NCBI GenBank assembly: GCA_002412925.1
Contig: DHVZ01000023.1
Location: forward strand, 48,476 to 76,653
Reading direction: 5' to 3'
From: Anaerolineales bacterium UBA5195
Lineage (GTDB): Bacteria; Chloroflexota; Anaerolineae; Anaerolineales; Villigracilaceae
Length of the DNA: 28,178 nt
Every line of letters starts with the position of its first letter. The first letter of the stretch is position 1. Position numbers and translations under genes: made by a program. Below are positions 21,843-28,178 of this stretch, one piece after another. Under the pieces are notes generated by a model. It worked only from the letters and a program-made list of their open reading frames with translations, did not search any database and was not told the origin of the DNA.

Positions 21843-21942
21843 ACTCGAAAAGTACGGGGCGATTTTCTAAATTGGCTTGCTCGATACAAGTCGTTTTCCG
21901 ACTCGAAAAGTTTAGCTCTTGATGCAATCGATAATATTATCG
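21843..21942. repeat. Direct repeats and palindrome upstream of the surface-protein gene
   Basis: ACTCGAAAAGT occurs at 21843-21853 and 21901-21911 (58 bp apart), and a perfect 14-bp palindrome CGATAATATTATCG lies at 21929-21942. All are in the untranslated region before GTG 21819. They could be regulator sites. No regulator can be named. Confidence 0.4.
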
Positions 21943-22041
21943 CATATTTTTACGGGAAAGCCGGCGACCCAACAGATAACATTATTCACCTTCTTCTGGC
22001 AAGCTCTCACCCAATTGGTCACACATACTCAAAGCAGCGAC

Positions 22042-22069
22042 TTGACGTAAAGCCCACTTGCGTTACAAT
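22042..22069 (+). promoter_or_regulatory. Sigma-70-type promoter of tRNA-Leu
   Basis: TTGACG (22042-22047), 16 bp, TACAAT (22064-22069), with the tRNA 5' end 30 bp further. It has the same -35 hexamer as the tRNA-Asp promoter at 6917-6945. Confidence 0.8.
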
Positions 22070-22098
22070 TACAACCTACTTAGAAAGTATAAATTTCC

Positions 22099-22182
22099 GG
22101 GGCGATGGCGGAATAGGCAGACGCAGCGGACTTAAAATCCGCCGGTAGAGATACTGTGTGGGTTCGACCCCCACTCGCCCCA
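22099..22182 (+). tRNA. tRNA-Leu (UAA)
   Basis: An 84-nt class-II tRNA. The acceptor stem is GGGGCGA with TCGCCCC and discriminator A (22182). The anticodon stem GCGGA/TCCGC encloses CTTAAAA (anticodon TAA), followed by a long variable arm and a T arm GTGGGTTCGACCCCCAC. CCA is not encoded. It lies 42 bp before the dGTPase-like gene and may be processed from a shared transcript. Confidence 0.95.
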
Positions 22183-22224
22183 CTCATCAGACCTCCGAGG
22201 TCATTTCATCTGAGAGGTAGAAAA

Positions 22225-23376
22225 ATGTACTTCGACCGCGCCACGCTCGAAGAACTCGAAGACAATGCCCTGGCGCCTTACGGAATGCGCAGCAAAAACA
22301 CCAAAGGCCGCGCCTACCTGGATGGCGAACCGGAATATCGCACCGCCTTCCAGCGCGACCGAGACCGCATCCTGCATACTACCGCCTTCCGCCGCCTGGA
22401 ATATAAGACGCAGGTCTTCATCAACTATGAAGGCGATTATTTCAGGACACGGCTGACCCACACTCTCGAAGTGGCCCAGATCGGACGTACCTTGGCCCGC
22501 GCCCTCGGCGCAAACGAGGACCTGGTGGAGGCCATCTGCCTGGCGCATGACCTCGGCCACTCCCCCTTTGGGCATTCCGGCGAGATCGCGCTCTCGCGGC
22601 TGATGAAAGATTACGGCGGCTTCGACCACAACAAGCAGTCTTACCGGATCGTGACCGAACTCGAACAGCGCTACCCGGAATTCCCCGGTCTGAACCTGAC
22701 CTGGGAAGTGCGCGAAGGGATTGTCAAACACGAATCAGAATACGATGTTTCAGACGCGCGCGACCTGAACCCCGAACTGCGCGGCAACCTCGAAACCCAG
22801 ATCGCCAACGTGGCCGATGAATTGGCCTACACCACCCACGACCTCGACGACGGCCTGCGTTCCGGGATGATCAATCCGCAAATTCTTGACGGCATCGCGC
22901 TCTGGGAAATCCTGAAGGAAACCTTCAACTGGCGCGGCCCCACGCTGGACGACATGGAACGCCACCGCATGATCCGCCACCTGGTGGGTCTGATGGTAAC
23001 CGACATGGTGCAGGCCACCGACCGGCGGCTGCGGGAAAGCGGCGCCAAATCTGCGCTGGATTTGCAAAAATTGAATTACAACGTGATCGGTTACAGTGAA
23101 GATATGCAGCGGCGCAACCGCGAACTGAAAGATTTCCTTTACCAGAAGCTCTATCGCCATTACCGGGTCGTCCGCATGCAGGTCAAAGCCGAAAACATCA
23201 TCAAAAGCCTGTTCGACGCCTACCACAACGAGCCAGCCATGCTGCCCACCCAGTTCCAAAAAATCGTGGATGTTCGCGGGCTTGAACGCACCATCTGCGA
23301 CTACATTGCTGGCATGACCGACCGTTTTGCCATCGAAGAACACCAGCGCCTGTTCGATCCGTTCTTAAAACCCTGA
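22225..23376 (+). CDS. dGTP triphosphohydrolase-like protein (type 2, HD domain)
   Basis: 383 residues from ATG 22225, with GAGAGG about 8 bases upstream; the longer frame runs back through the tRNA and is not used. The HD-domain metal ligands are visible as H79 (RLTHTLEV), H108-D109 (LAHDLGHSPFGHSGE) and a later Asp (VADELAYTTHDLDDG). The opening RTAFQRDRDRILHTTAFRRL is the family signature of dGTPase-like proteins. The enzyme hydrolyses dGTP (type-2 members often several dNTPs) to the nucleoside and triphosphate, affecting dNTP pools and mutation rate. Its length matches the short bacterial type, with no extra domain. A terminator follows. Confidence 0.94.
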   Translation: MYFDRATLEELEDNALAPYGMRSKNTKGRAYLDGEPEYRTAFQRDRDRILHTTAFRRLEYKTQVFINYEGDYFRTRLTHTLEVAQIGRTLARALGANEDLVEAICLAHDLGHSPFGHSGEIALSRLMKDYGGFDHNKQSYRIVTELEQRYPEFPGLNLTWEVREGIVKHESEYDVSDARDLNPELRGNLETQIANVADELAYTTHDLDDGLRSGMINPQILDGIALWEILKETFNWRGPTLDDMERHRMIRHLVGLMVTDMVQATDRRLRESGAKSALDLQKLNYNVIGYSEDMQRRNRELKDFLYQKLYRHYRVVRMQVKAENIIKSLFDAYHNEPAMLPTQFQKIVDVRGLERTICDYIAGMTDRFAIEEHQRLFDPFLKP

Positions 23377-23397
23377 CCTTCTTTTCCCTGTTTATCA

Positions 23398-23441
23398 ACT
23401 CCGGGCTGAAGGTCAATCCATCACCCGGAGTTTTGCGTTTT
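23398..23441 (+). terminator. Intrinsic terminator after the dGTPase-like gene
   Basis: ACTCCGGG (23398-23405) pairs with CCCGGAGT (23424-23431), an 8-bp stem with an 18-nt loop, followed by TTTGCGTTTTT. It is moderately convincing because of the long loop. Confidence 0.55.
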
Positions 23442-23498
23442 TGCAGTCTTGACGTGTGCCAGCGCCGGAACAGGCAAACGTCCCTGAAGGAGGAAACC

Positions 23499-23966
23499 AT
23501 GTCTGAACCAATCTATCTCACCGCCGAAGGTGCGGAAAAACTAAAGCTCGAAGTGGCCGATCTGAAAGGTCCCCAGCGCGAGGCGCTGGCTGCACGCTTG
23601 CGCGATGCTATCCAGATGGGCGACTTATCTGAAAACGCGGATTACCACAAAGCCAAGGAAGACCAGGGCTTCCTTGAGGGCCGCATCCAGGAACTGGAAT
23701 ACACCCTGAGCAATGCCATCATCGTCGCCGGTGGAACCGCCAGCAAGGATATCGTCTCGGTCGGCAATCGCGTCACCGTCCAGGAAGATGATTTCGAGCC
23801 GGAGGTCTTCTTTATCGTGGGGGCCAAGGAAGCCGACCCGCGCGCCGGGAAAATCTCGAATGAATCCCCCTTTGGGCGCGCGTTAATGGGTCACCGGGTT
23901 GGAGATCTGGTCAAAGCCGAAACACCGGGCGGAACAACCAGTTTGAAAATTCTAAAAATCGAGTAA
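23499..23966 (+). CDS. greA: Transcription elongation factor GreA
   Basis: 155 residues. AAGGAGG (23487-23493) fixes the ATG at 23499. The N-terminal coiled coil (about 1-75) carries the tip motif GDLSENADYHKAKEDQGF, whose acidic residues enter the RNA polymerase secondary channel and trigger cleavage of backtracked RNA. The C-terminal FKBP-like domain (about 80-155) ends in GDLVKAETPGG. Length and layout are standard for GreA. It stands alone between two terminators. Confidence 0.97.
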   Translation: MSEPIYLTAEGAEKLKLEVADLKGPQREALAARLRDAIQMGDLSENADYHKAKEDQGFLEGRIQELEYTLSNAIIVAGGTASKDIVSVGNRVTVQEDDFEPEVFFIVGAKEADPRAGKISNESPFGRALMGHRVGDLVKAETPGGTTSLKILKIE

Positions 23967-23975
23967 AAGGTTACC

Positions 23976-24013
23976 AAAGCCCCGTTTCATCCACGAAACG
24001 GGGCTTTTTCTAT
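23976..24013. terminator. Bidirectional intrinsic terminator (greA / MocR gene)
   Basis: AAAGCCCCGTTTC (23976-23988) and GAAACGGGGCTTT (23995-24007) form a perfect 13-bp stem with a 6-nt loop and TTTTTC after it. It separates convergent genes ending at 23966 and 24010. Confidence 0.92.
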
Positions 24014-25482
24014 TTCACAGAGAGTCGTTTCATGGCTTGCCCCAGGCGTTTAATCCCCTCATCAATTCCATCAGGCGGCTGGAAAACAAAATTCAAGCGC
24101 AGGCATGAGTCTCCGCCCTGACCATCGGGGAAGAAATTGTTGCCGGGCATAAAATTGACACCCAACTGACAAGCCAGGGGTAATAATTTTTCTGCTGAAA
24201 GCCCAGCAGGCAGGCAAAGCCAGATGAACAAACCTCCCTGCGGCGGGTTCGCCTGCACGCTTGCAGGCAGGTAACGGTTAACCGCCAGGAGCATGGCATC
24301 ACGCCGCTTGCGGTAAAGCTGGCAGGAACGGCGCAGGTGGGCCTGGTAACGCCCAACCGTAACATAAGCCTCCAAAGCATGCTGGATCAAATTGGAAGTT
24401 GCCAGGTCGTTGACGCGTTTGTAACTGACCAGGCTATCGTAGAACGGCCCATCCGCTGCGACAAATCCCACCCGCAAACCAGGCATCAGCATTTTGGAAA
24501 ATGTGCTGATGTAAATGACCCTGCCCCCCGGGTCAAGCGCCTTAAGGGCTGGTTGGGCGCGCCCATCGTAACGCAAATCCCCTACAAAGTCATCTTCCAG
24601 AACCGGCACGTTGTAACGGTCAGCCAGGGCGATTAACTGGCGGCGGCGCTGCCCACTTAAACAGGTTCCGGTCGGGTTGTGGAAGTTAGGGATGGTGTAA
24701 ATCAGCTTCGGGTGGTGAAGCTGAAGCAATTTTTCCAGTTGATCGACCTGCATCCCATTCTGATCGACCGGGATGCCGATGATTTTCAGTTGGAGGGCGC
24801 GGAAGAGTTCCAGCGCGGTGCTGTAGGTGGGGCTTTCGACCAGGATGACATCCCCCGCCCTGAGCAGGATTTGCGAAACCAGCGCCAGGGCCTGCTGTGA
24901 CCCGGCGGTGATCAGGATATTCTCGGGCAGGACCTGGATACCCTGGCTGGCCAGGACATGCGCAATCGTGCCGCGCAGAGGCGCATACCCGTTGAGTTCG
25001 CCGTAATTCAGGGCCTCGACTCCGTCTTGACGCAAGACCGCCTGGATGACCTTGCGAAAATCCCTGGCCGGGTAGAGATGGGAATCGCCGATACCGCCAG
25101 CAAAAGAAATCGGATGCGGATGACCGGCAGCCCGGAGGATTTCATCGGGCAAAGCGCTGATTTTCCCTGTCTGGATCTGAAGCTCCTGCTGCCAGAACGG
25201 CCAGGGCGCACCGACAATACCCCTGGGAAGAGGCGCCAGTGAATCGGGGGCCAGGATATACGTTCCGCTCCCTACCCGCGTATAAATCAGGCCATCCGCT
25301 TCCAAATCAGCATAAGCTGTTTCGATCGTGATACGGTTGACGCCCAGGGACTGGGCGAGCTGGCGAATAGCAGGCAAACGTGTCTCAGGCGCCAGGCTCC
25401 CTGAAAGAATACCCCGACGCAGGTAAGACCCAATCTGCTGGTAAAGGGGGCTGGCGCTTTGGCGATCAAGTGGAATGCGCAT
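24010..25482 (-). CDS. MocR/PdxR-type regulator (GntR HTH fused to aminotransferase fold)
   Basis: 490 residues. AGGAGAG before ATG 25482 sets the start, 27 bp inside the longest frame. A GntR winged helix (about 1-75; LYQQIGSYLRRGILSG, SLGVNRITIETAYADL, VGSGTYI) is followed by a class I/II aminotransferase domain (about 110-480) with HNPTG, DDFVGDLRYDG and the PLP lysine 330 in STFSK. MocR proteins sense PLP or an amino-compound adduct through the aminotransferase fold. PdxR members activate vitamin B6 synthesis genes. The divergent EamA-aminotransferase-pdxS operon fits such a role. TTGACC repeats in the 159-bp spacer are likely its sites. The inference of PLP sensing is from family and context only. 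Confidence 0.9.
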   Translation of the reverse strand: MRIPLDRQSASPLYQQIGSYLRRGILSGSLAPETRLPAIRQLAQSLGVNRITIETAYADLEADGLIYTRVGSGTYILAPDSLAPLPRGIVGAPWPFWQQELQIQTGKISALPDEILRAAGHPHPISFAGGIGDSHLYPARDFRKVIQAVLRQDGVEALNYGELNGYAPLRGTIAHVLASQGIQVLPENILITAGSQQALALVSQILLRAGDVILVESPTYSTALELFRALQLKIIGIPVDQNGMQVDQLEKLLQLHHPKLIYTIPNFHNPTGTCLSGQRRRQLIALADRYNVPVLEDDFVGDLRYDGRAQPALKALDPGGRVIYISTFSKMLMPGLRVGFVAADGPFYDSLVSYKRVNDLATSNLIQHALEAYVTVGRYQAHLRRSCQLYRKRRDAMLLAVNRYLPASVQANPPQGGLFIWLCLPAGLSAEKLLPLACQLGVNFMPGNNFFPDGQGGDSCLRLNFVFQPPDGIDEGIKRLGQAMKRLSVK

Positions 25483-25495
25483 AATTCTCTCCTGG

Positions 25496-25606
25496 TTATT
25501 GACCCGCACAGTATAACCTTACAATGAAACGGTCAACAGGGTCAATTCTTGAAACTTTTGAGCAATCCATTAAATTGGACGCATCGACATTCCCCATTAT
25601 TGACCC
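25496..25606. promoter_or_regulatory. Candidate MocR operator cluster (TTGACC/GGTCAA sites)
   Basis: The 159-bp divergent spacer has TTATTGACCC at 25496-25505 and identically at 25597-25606 (101 bp apart), plus GGTCAA at 25531-25536 and AGGGTCAATT at 25538-25547 in inverse orientation. Sites of this kind, direct and inverted copies of one hexamer, are what MocR regulators bind. The first overlaps the MocR gene's own upstream region (autoregulation), and the last lies 36 bp before the transporter ATG. Confidence 0.6.
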
Positions 25607-25629
25607 TACACGACAGACCAATTCCTTCC

Positions 25630-25635
25630 TAAAAT
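25630..25635 (+). promoter_or_regulatory. -10 element at leaderless distance from the transporter ATG
   Basis: TAAAAT ends exactly 6 nt before ATG 25642. There is no Shine-Dalgarno and no good -35 at 17 bp, while a TTGACC operator lies 24 bp upstream. This suits activator-dependent, leaderless transcription. Confidence 0.5.
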
Positions 25636-25641
25636 AAGACC

Positions 25642-26640
25642 ATGAAAATACCAACAGCCAAGTCTTCAAACCTGACCCGCGGCTACAGCATTGCCCTGGC
25701 CAGCGCTGTCATTTTGTCCACCACCGCCATCCTGATCCGCCACCTGACCCAGACCTACCAGATCCCCGCCCTGGTGCTGGCCTTCTGGCGCGACAGTTTC
25801 GTGGCGCTGACCTTGTTCCCGATCCTGGCCTGGCTGCGCCCTGTCTTACTGCGAATCAAACGGCAAGATTTGCTTTATTTGGGCATCTATGGCTTTGTCC
25901 TGGCCATCTTCAATTCCCTGTGGACCACCTCCGTCGTCTTGAACGGGGCCGCCGTCTCGACCGTGCTGGCCTACTGCTCCGCCGGGTTCACCGCCCTGCT
26001 CGGCTGGTGGTTCCTGAAAGAACGCCTGGATTGGGCCAAGCTGCTGGCCGTGGCCCTCAGCCTGGGCGGCTGTGTGTTGGTGGCTGGCGCATACGATCCG
26101 GCCGTCTGGAACTCGAACCTAGCCGGAATCGTCACCGGCATTCTTTCCGGCCTGTGCTACGCGGTGTATAGTCTATTGGGCCGTTCGGCCGCCCAACGCG
26201 GATTAAACTCCTGGACGACTTTGTTGTACACCTTTGGCTTTGCCGCCGTTTTCCTGCTGATTTTCAACCTGCTGCCGGTCAAACCCTTCCCCGGCACCGC
26301 CGCCCACCCCGCCGACCTGCTCTGGCTGGGAAATGCGCTGGCTGGCTGGGGCGTCTTGTTCCTGCTGGCCGCCGGGCCGACGCTGGCCGGGTTTGGACTC
26401 TACAACATGAGCCTGGGCTACCTGCCTTCCAGCGTTGCCAACCTGGTTGTGACCCTTGAACCGGCTTTTACCGCCGCAATTGCCTATTTCATGTTCGGCG
26501 AACGCCTGACGGGCATCCAGATCGGCGGCAGTTTGATGATTCTTTCGGGGGTGGTCTTCCTGCGAATTTACGAGGGTTGGCTGGCCAGCCAGACTCAAAG
26601 CGAGTCCCCAAAAAAGATTGAAGTTGCCGCAGCGGAGTAA
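25642..26640 (+). CDS. DMT-superfamily transporter (EamA domains), B6-locus member
   Basis: 332 residues with ten membrane helices in two EamA repeats: the first about 15-150 (AVILSTTAILIRHL, CSAGFTALLGWWFLKERLDW) and the second about 165-315 (GLYNMSLGYLPSSVANLVVTLEPAFTAAIAYFMFGERL). It is preceded by no ribosome-binding site but by a -10 box 6 nt away. It begins an operon with a class-III aminotransferase (4-bp gap) and probably pdxS. The substrate is unknown. Co-location with a MocR regulator suggests an amino acid or B6-related compound. The C terminus is a short hydrophilic tail. Confidence 0.9.
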   Translation: MKIPTAKSSNLTRGYSIALASAVILSTTAILIRHLTQTYQIPALVLAFWRDSFVALTLFPILAWLRPVLLRIKRQDLLYLGIYGFVLAIFNSLWTTSVVLNGAAVSTVLAYCSAGFTALLGWWFLKERLDWAKLLAVALSLGGCVLVAGAYDPAVWNSNLAGIVTGILSGLCYAVYSLLGRSAAQRGLNSWTTLLYTFGFAAVFLLIFNLLPVKPFPGTAAHPADLLWLGNALAGWGVLFLLAAGPTLAGFGLYNMSLGYLPSSVANLVVTLEPAFTAAIAYFMFGERLTGIQIGGSLMILSGVVFLRIYEGWLASQTQSESPKKIEVAAAE

Positions 26641-26644
26641 ATCA

Positions 26645-27805
26645 ATGGAACACCTCTTGCAGTCTCACAAAATCACGAAAACCGATTTCATTCGAGGACA
26701 GGGTTGCCATCTCTACGATGAGCAAGGGAAAGAGTATCTCGATTTTGAATCAGGCTGTTGGAGTACTGCCCTCGGTCACAGCCATCCACGGATCAATCAG
26801 GTCATGGAAGCGCAAATTAAACAGGTCGTCCACCTGGGCACATATTACCCCAATCGTCTTGCCGAAGATGCGGCGACCGCTGTTCTCGAGATTGTTGGCA
26901 TGAATGACGGGAAATGCGTCTTCCTGAGTTCAGGCAGTGAGGCGGTTGAATTTGCCGTGCAGGCTGCCAGGCGCATCACAGGGAAGCATTTACTCCTGAC
27001 CTTCTCGAATTCTTATCTCGCGGCTTACGGTTCTGCGGGTAGAAAAAGTGCAGATGAATGGTGCCTGTTCGATTGGAGCGCCTCCACCGAAGCAGAGCAG
27101 CTTGAACGCTTGAATGAAATCCCTTTTGAGAAGATCGGCGCTTTCGTCTTTGAACCGGGCGGGAGCGGGTCGGCCTTTGTCCGGTTTCCGCCAAAGGAAC
27201 TTGTTCAGTTGCTCGCCCGGCGAGTCAAACAAGAGGGCGGGCTGCTGATCGCAAATGAGATCACCACTGGCCTGGGCCGTACAGGGAAGTGGTTTGGCTT
27301 CCAGCATTATGACTATCAACCTGACATTGTGTCCATCGGCAAAGGCCTGGGAAACGGATACCCGGTCAGCGCGATTGCCATGCAACAGGAGCTTGCCGAA
27401 AAATTGGAGCATGGCGGGTTCTATTATGTCCAATCACATCAAAACGATCCCCTGGGCTGCGCTATCGCCAAGGAAGTCATCGCCATTTTTCGCGAAGAAA
27501 ATTGGGTTGAAAAAGGCAATCAAACAGGTCTGTATTTCCTGGAAGGGTTGAAATGGCTCGAGGAGAAATACGAGATCGTCAAGGAAGCCCGCGGACGAGG
27601 CATGCTCTTGGGATTGGCCTTCCAGCCACATGCCAGCTTTTCGGCCACCACAGCCTATTTTGCACTGCTGGAGAAGGGTTTCCTGGCAGGTTTCAGCCCG
27701 GTGGGCAACCTGTTGCGATTTGACCCCGCATTGGTCATAGGAAAAGATGAAATAGATTTACTTTCGAAAGGACTGGAGCAGATTTTTGCCCGCTTGATCG
27801 AGTAG
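26645..27805 (+). CDS. Class-III PLP-dependent aminotransferase
   Basis: 386 residues from ATG 26645, 4 bp after the transporter stop, with GGAG upstream at 26634-26637; the longer frame from 26618 runs back into the transporter. Family marks: SSGSEAVEFAVQAARR (phosphate-binding region), GLGRTGKWFGFQHY, and SIGKGLGNGYPVSAI with PLP Lys233. The usual DEV/I Asp that pairs with the pyridine nitrogen is Asn here (ANEITTG, Asn204), and the EPxxGxGG loop reads EPGGSGSAF. It is otherwise acetylornithine/ornithine-aminotransferase-like. The substrate is not predictable. Its place between a MocR-linked exporter and pdxS suggests it makes or degrades an amino compound sensed with PLP. Confidence 0.9.
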   Translation: MEHLLQSHKITKTDFIRGQGCHLYDEQGKEYLDFESGCWSTALGHSHPRINQVMEAQIKQVVHLGTYYPNRLAEDAATAVLEIVGMNDGKCVFLSSGSEAVEFAVQAARRITGKHLLLTFSNSYLAAYGSAGRKSADEWCLFDWSASTEAEQLERLNEIPFEKIGAFVFEPGGSGSAFVRFPPKELVQLLARRVKQEGGLLIANEITTGLGRTGKWFGFQHYDYQPDIVSIGKGLGNGYPVSAIAMQQELAEKLEHGGFYYVQSHQNDPLGCAIAKEVIAIFREENWVEKGNQTGLYFLEGLKWLEEKYEIVKEARGRGMLLGLAFQPHASFSATTAYFALLEKGFLAGFSPVGNLLRFDPALVIGKDEIDLLSKGLEQIFARLIE

Positions 27806-27922
27806 GCGATGCTCTTTCGCCATATCGAGACCAACTTATCAAGAAATATTCATCAAGGCGTTTTCGATACGCCGGAAAAGCACCGGCTACTCAACCACCA
27901 GATATTTTAGAAAGAGGTAAAA

Positions 27923-28178
27923 ATGAAAAAAGAAACTGGAACTGTGGCAATCAAACGCGGCCTGGCCCAAATGCTCAAGGGCGGCGTGATCATGGATGTG
28001 GTCAACCCCGAACAAGCCCGGATCGCCGAAGAGGCCGGAGCCTGCGCGGTAATGGCTCTCGAGCGCGTTCCCGCCGATATTCGCGCGGACGGCGGCGTGG
28101 CCCGGATGAGCGATCCGGATATGATCCTGCACATCATGGAGGCTGTCACCATCCCGGTCATGGCCAAGTGCCGCATCG
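27923..28178 (+). CDS. pdxS: Pyridoxal 5'-phosphate synthase subunit PdxS (3' end outside window)
   Basis: The first 85 residues of PdxS. AGAGGT precedes ATG 27923. Family-typical sequence is seen: GLAQMLKGGVIMDVVNPEQA (with the early Asp), EEAGACAVMALERVPADIR and GGVARMSDPDMI, ending in AKCRI, just past Lys82 of the PVMAK strand that forms the first imine with ribose 5-phosphate. PdxS condenses ribose 5-phosphate, glyceraldehyde 3-phosphate and ammonia (from PdxT) into PLP. The partner pdxT is expected to the right. It follows the aminotransferase by 117 bp, a spacer with two small hairpins (GGCGA...TCGCC and GGCGT...ACGCC) and no strong terminator. Confidence 0.97.
   Translation, partial: MKKETGTVAIKRGLAQMLKGGVIMDVVNPEQARIAEEAGACAVMALERVPADIRADGGVARMSDPDMILHIMEAVTIPVMAKCRI

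Noticed and set aside
22156..22224. Start of the dGTPase-like gene at 22156
   Set aside because: This start lies inside tRNA-Leu. The ATG at 22225 has a spaced ribosome-binding site and begins the family's conserved N terminus.
1..28178. CRISPR arrays, rRNA genes and insertion-sequence transposases
   Set aside because: No regularly spaced repeats, no rRNA-like conserved stretches and no DDE transposase motifs were seen. The only recombinases are the serine enzymes at 2883-4695 and 5291-6880.

Overview
The window reads like a chromosomal segment of a Chloroflexota bacterium, probably class Anaerolineae. This is inferred from gene content, not from a marker gene. The clues are Ala/Thr (ATATA-type) linkers in a membrane-anchored protein, helical repeats of the LP-x-IQDE type beside a CHAT relic, CTTGGCG-type intergenic repeats, a dense set of GGDEF/PAS/GAF signalling genes, and a MocR-pdxS neighbourhood. 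Base composition is moderately GC-rich, and no CRISPR array or rRNA gene is seen.

Region 1 (1-6898) is an accessory island ending at a tRNA-Asp gene. From the left it holds the 3' end of a helical-repeat protein, a frameshifted and truncated CHAT-family gene, a STAND (NB-ARC-like) ATPase with C-terminal membrane helices, a 44-codon ORF, a large serine recombinase split into two overlapping ORFs, an XRE-type regulator, and a second large serine recombinase whose 3' end runs into the 3' half of tRNA-Asp. This looks like one or more integrated elements at a tRNA, carrying conflict-type (STAND/CHAT) cargo. A 363-bp gene-free stretch follows (6899-7261). It holds a perfect 24-bp-stem hairpin, CTTGGCG/CGCCAAG motifs and a 15-bp direct repeat.

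Region 2 (7262-21819) is mostly leftward chromosomal genes: a PAS-PAS-GAF-GGDEF diguanylate cyclase, a rightward YwaF/TIGR02206-type membrane protein, a double-domain universal stress protein, and a two-gene unit of an SPFH/band-7 membrane protein overlapping (TAATG) a 1869-residue protein. The giant protein appears to be two tandem fold-type-I aminotransferase domains followed by a roughly 1090-residue phosphoenolpyruvate-carboxylase-like domain. Next come a second GGDEF protein, a DMT-family transporter overlapping an internally duplicated membrane protein, and a membrane-anchored protein with an extracellular domain. The SPFH plus aminotransferase/PEPC-like pair is the most unusual thing here. 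PEPC makes oxaloacetate and aspartate aminotransferases convert it to aspartate, so the fusion suggests an aspartate/oxaloacetate theme. However, several PEPC catalytic residues appear to be replaced and the first aminotransferase domain lacks its lysine, so a sensing or scaffold role is also possible.

Region 3 (22042-28178) is rightward housekeeping: tRNA-Leu(UAA) with a clear sigma-70 promoter, a dGTPase-like HD hydrolase, and greA, with terminators between them. A vitamin B6-linked locus follows: a leftward MocR-family regulator divergent from a DMT transporter, a class-III aminotransferase and the start of pdxS. The divergent spacer has four TTGACC-type sites that look like MocR operators. 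Two genes (at 20608 and 25642) have a -10 hexamer exactly 6 nt before the ATG and no Shine-Dalgarno, which suggests leaderless mRNAs.
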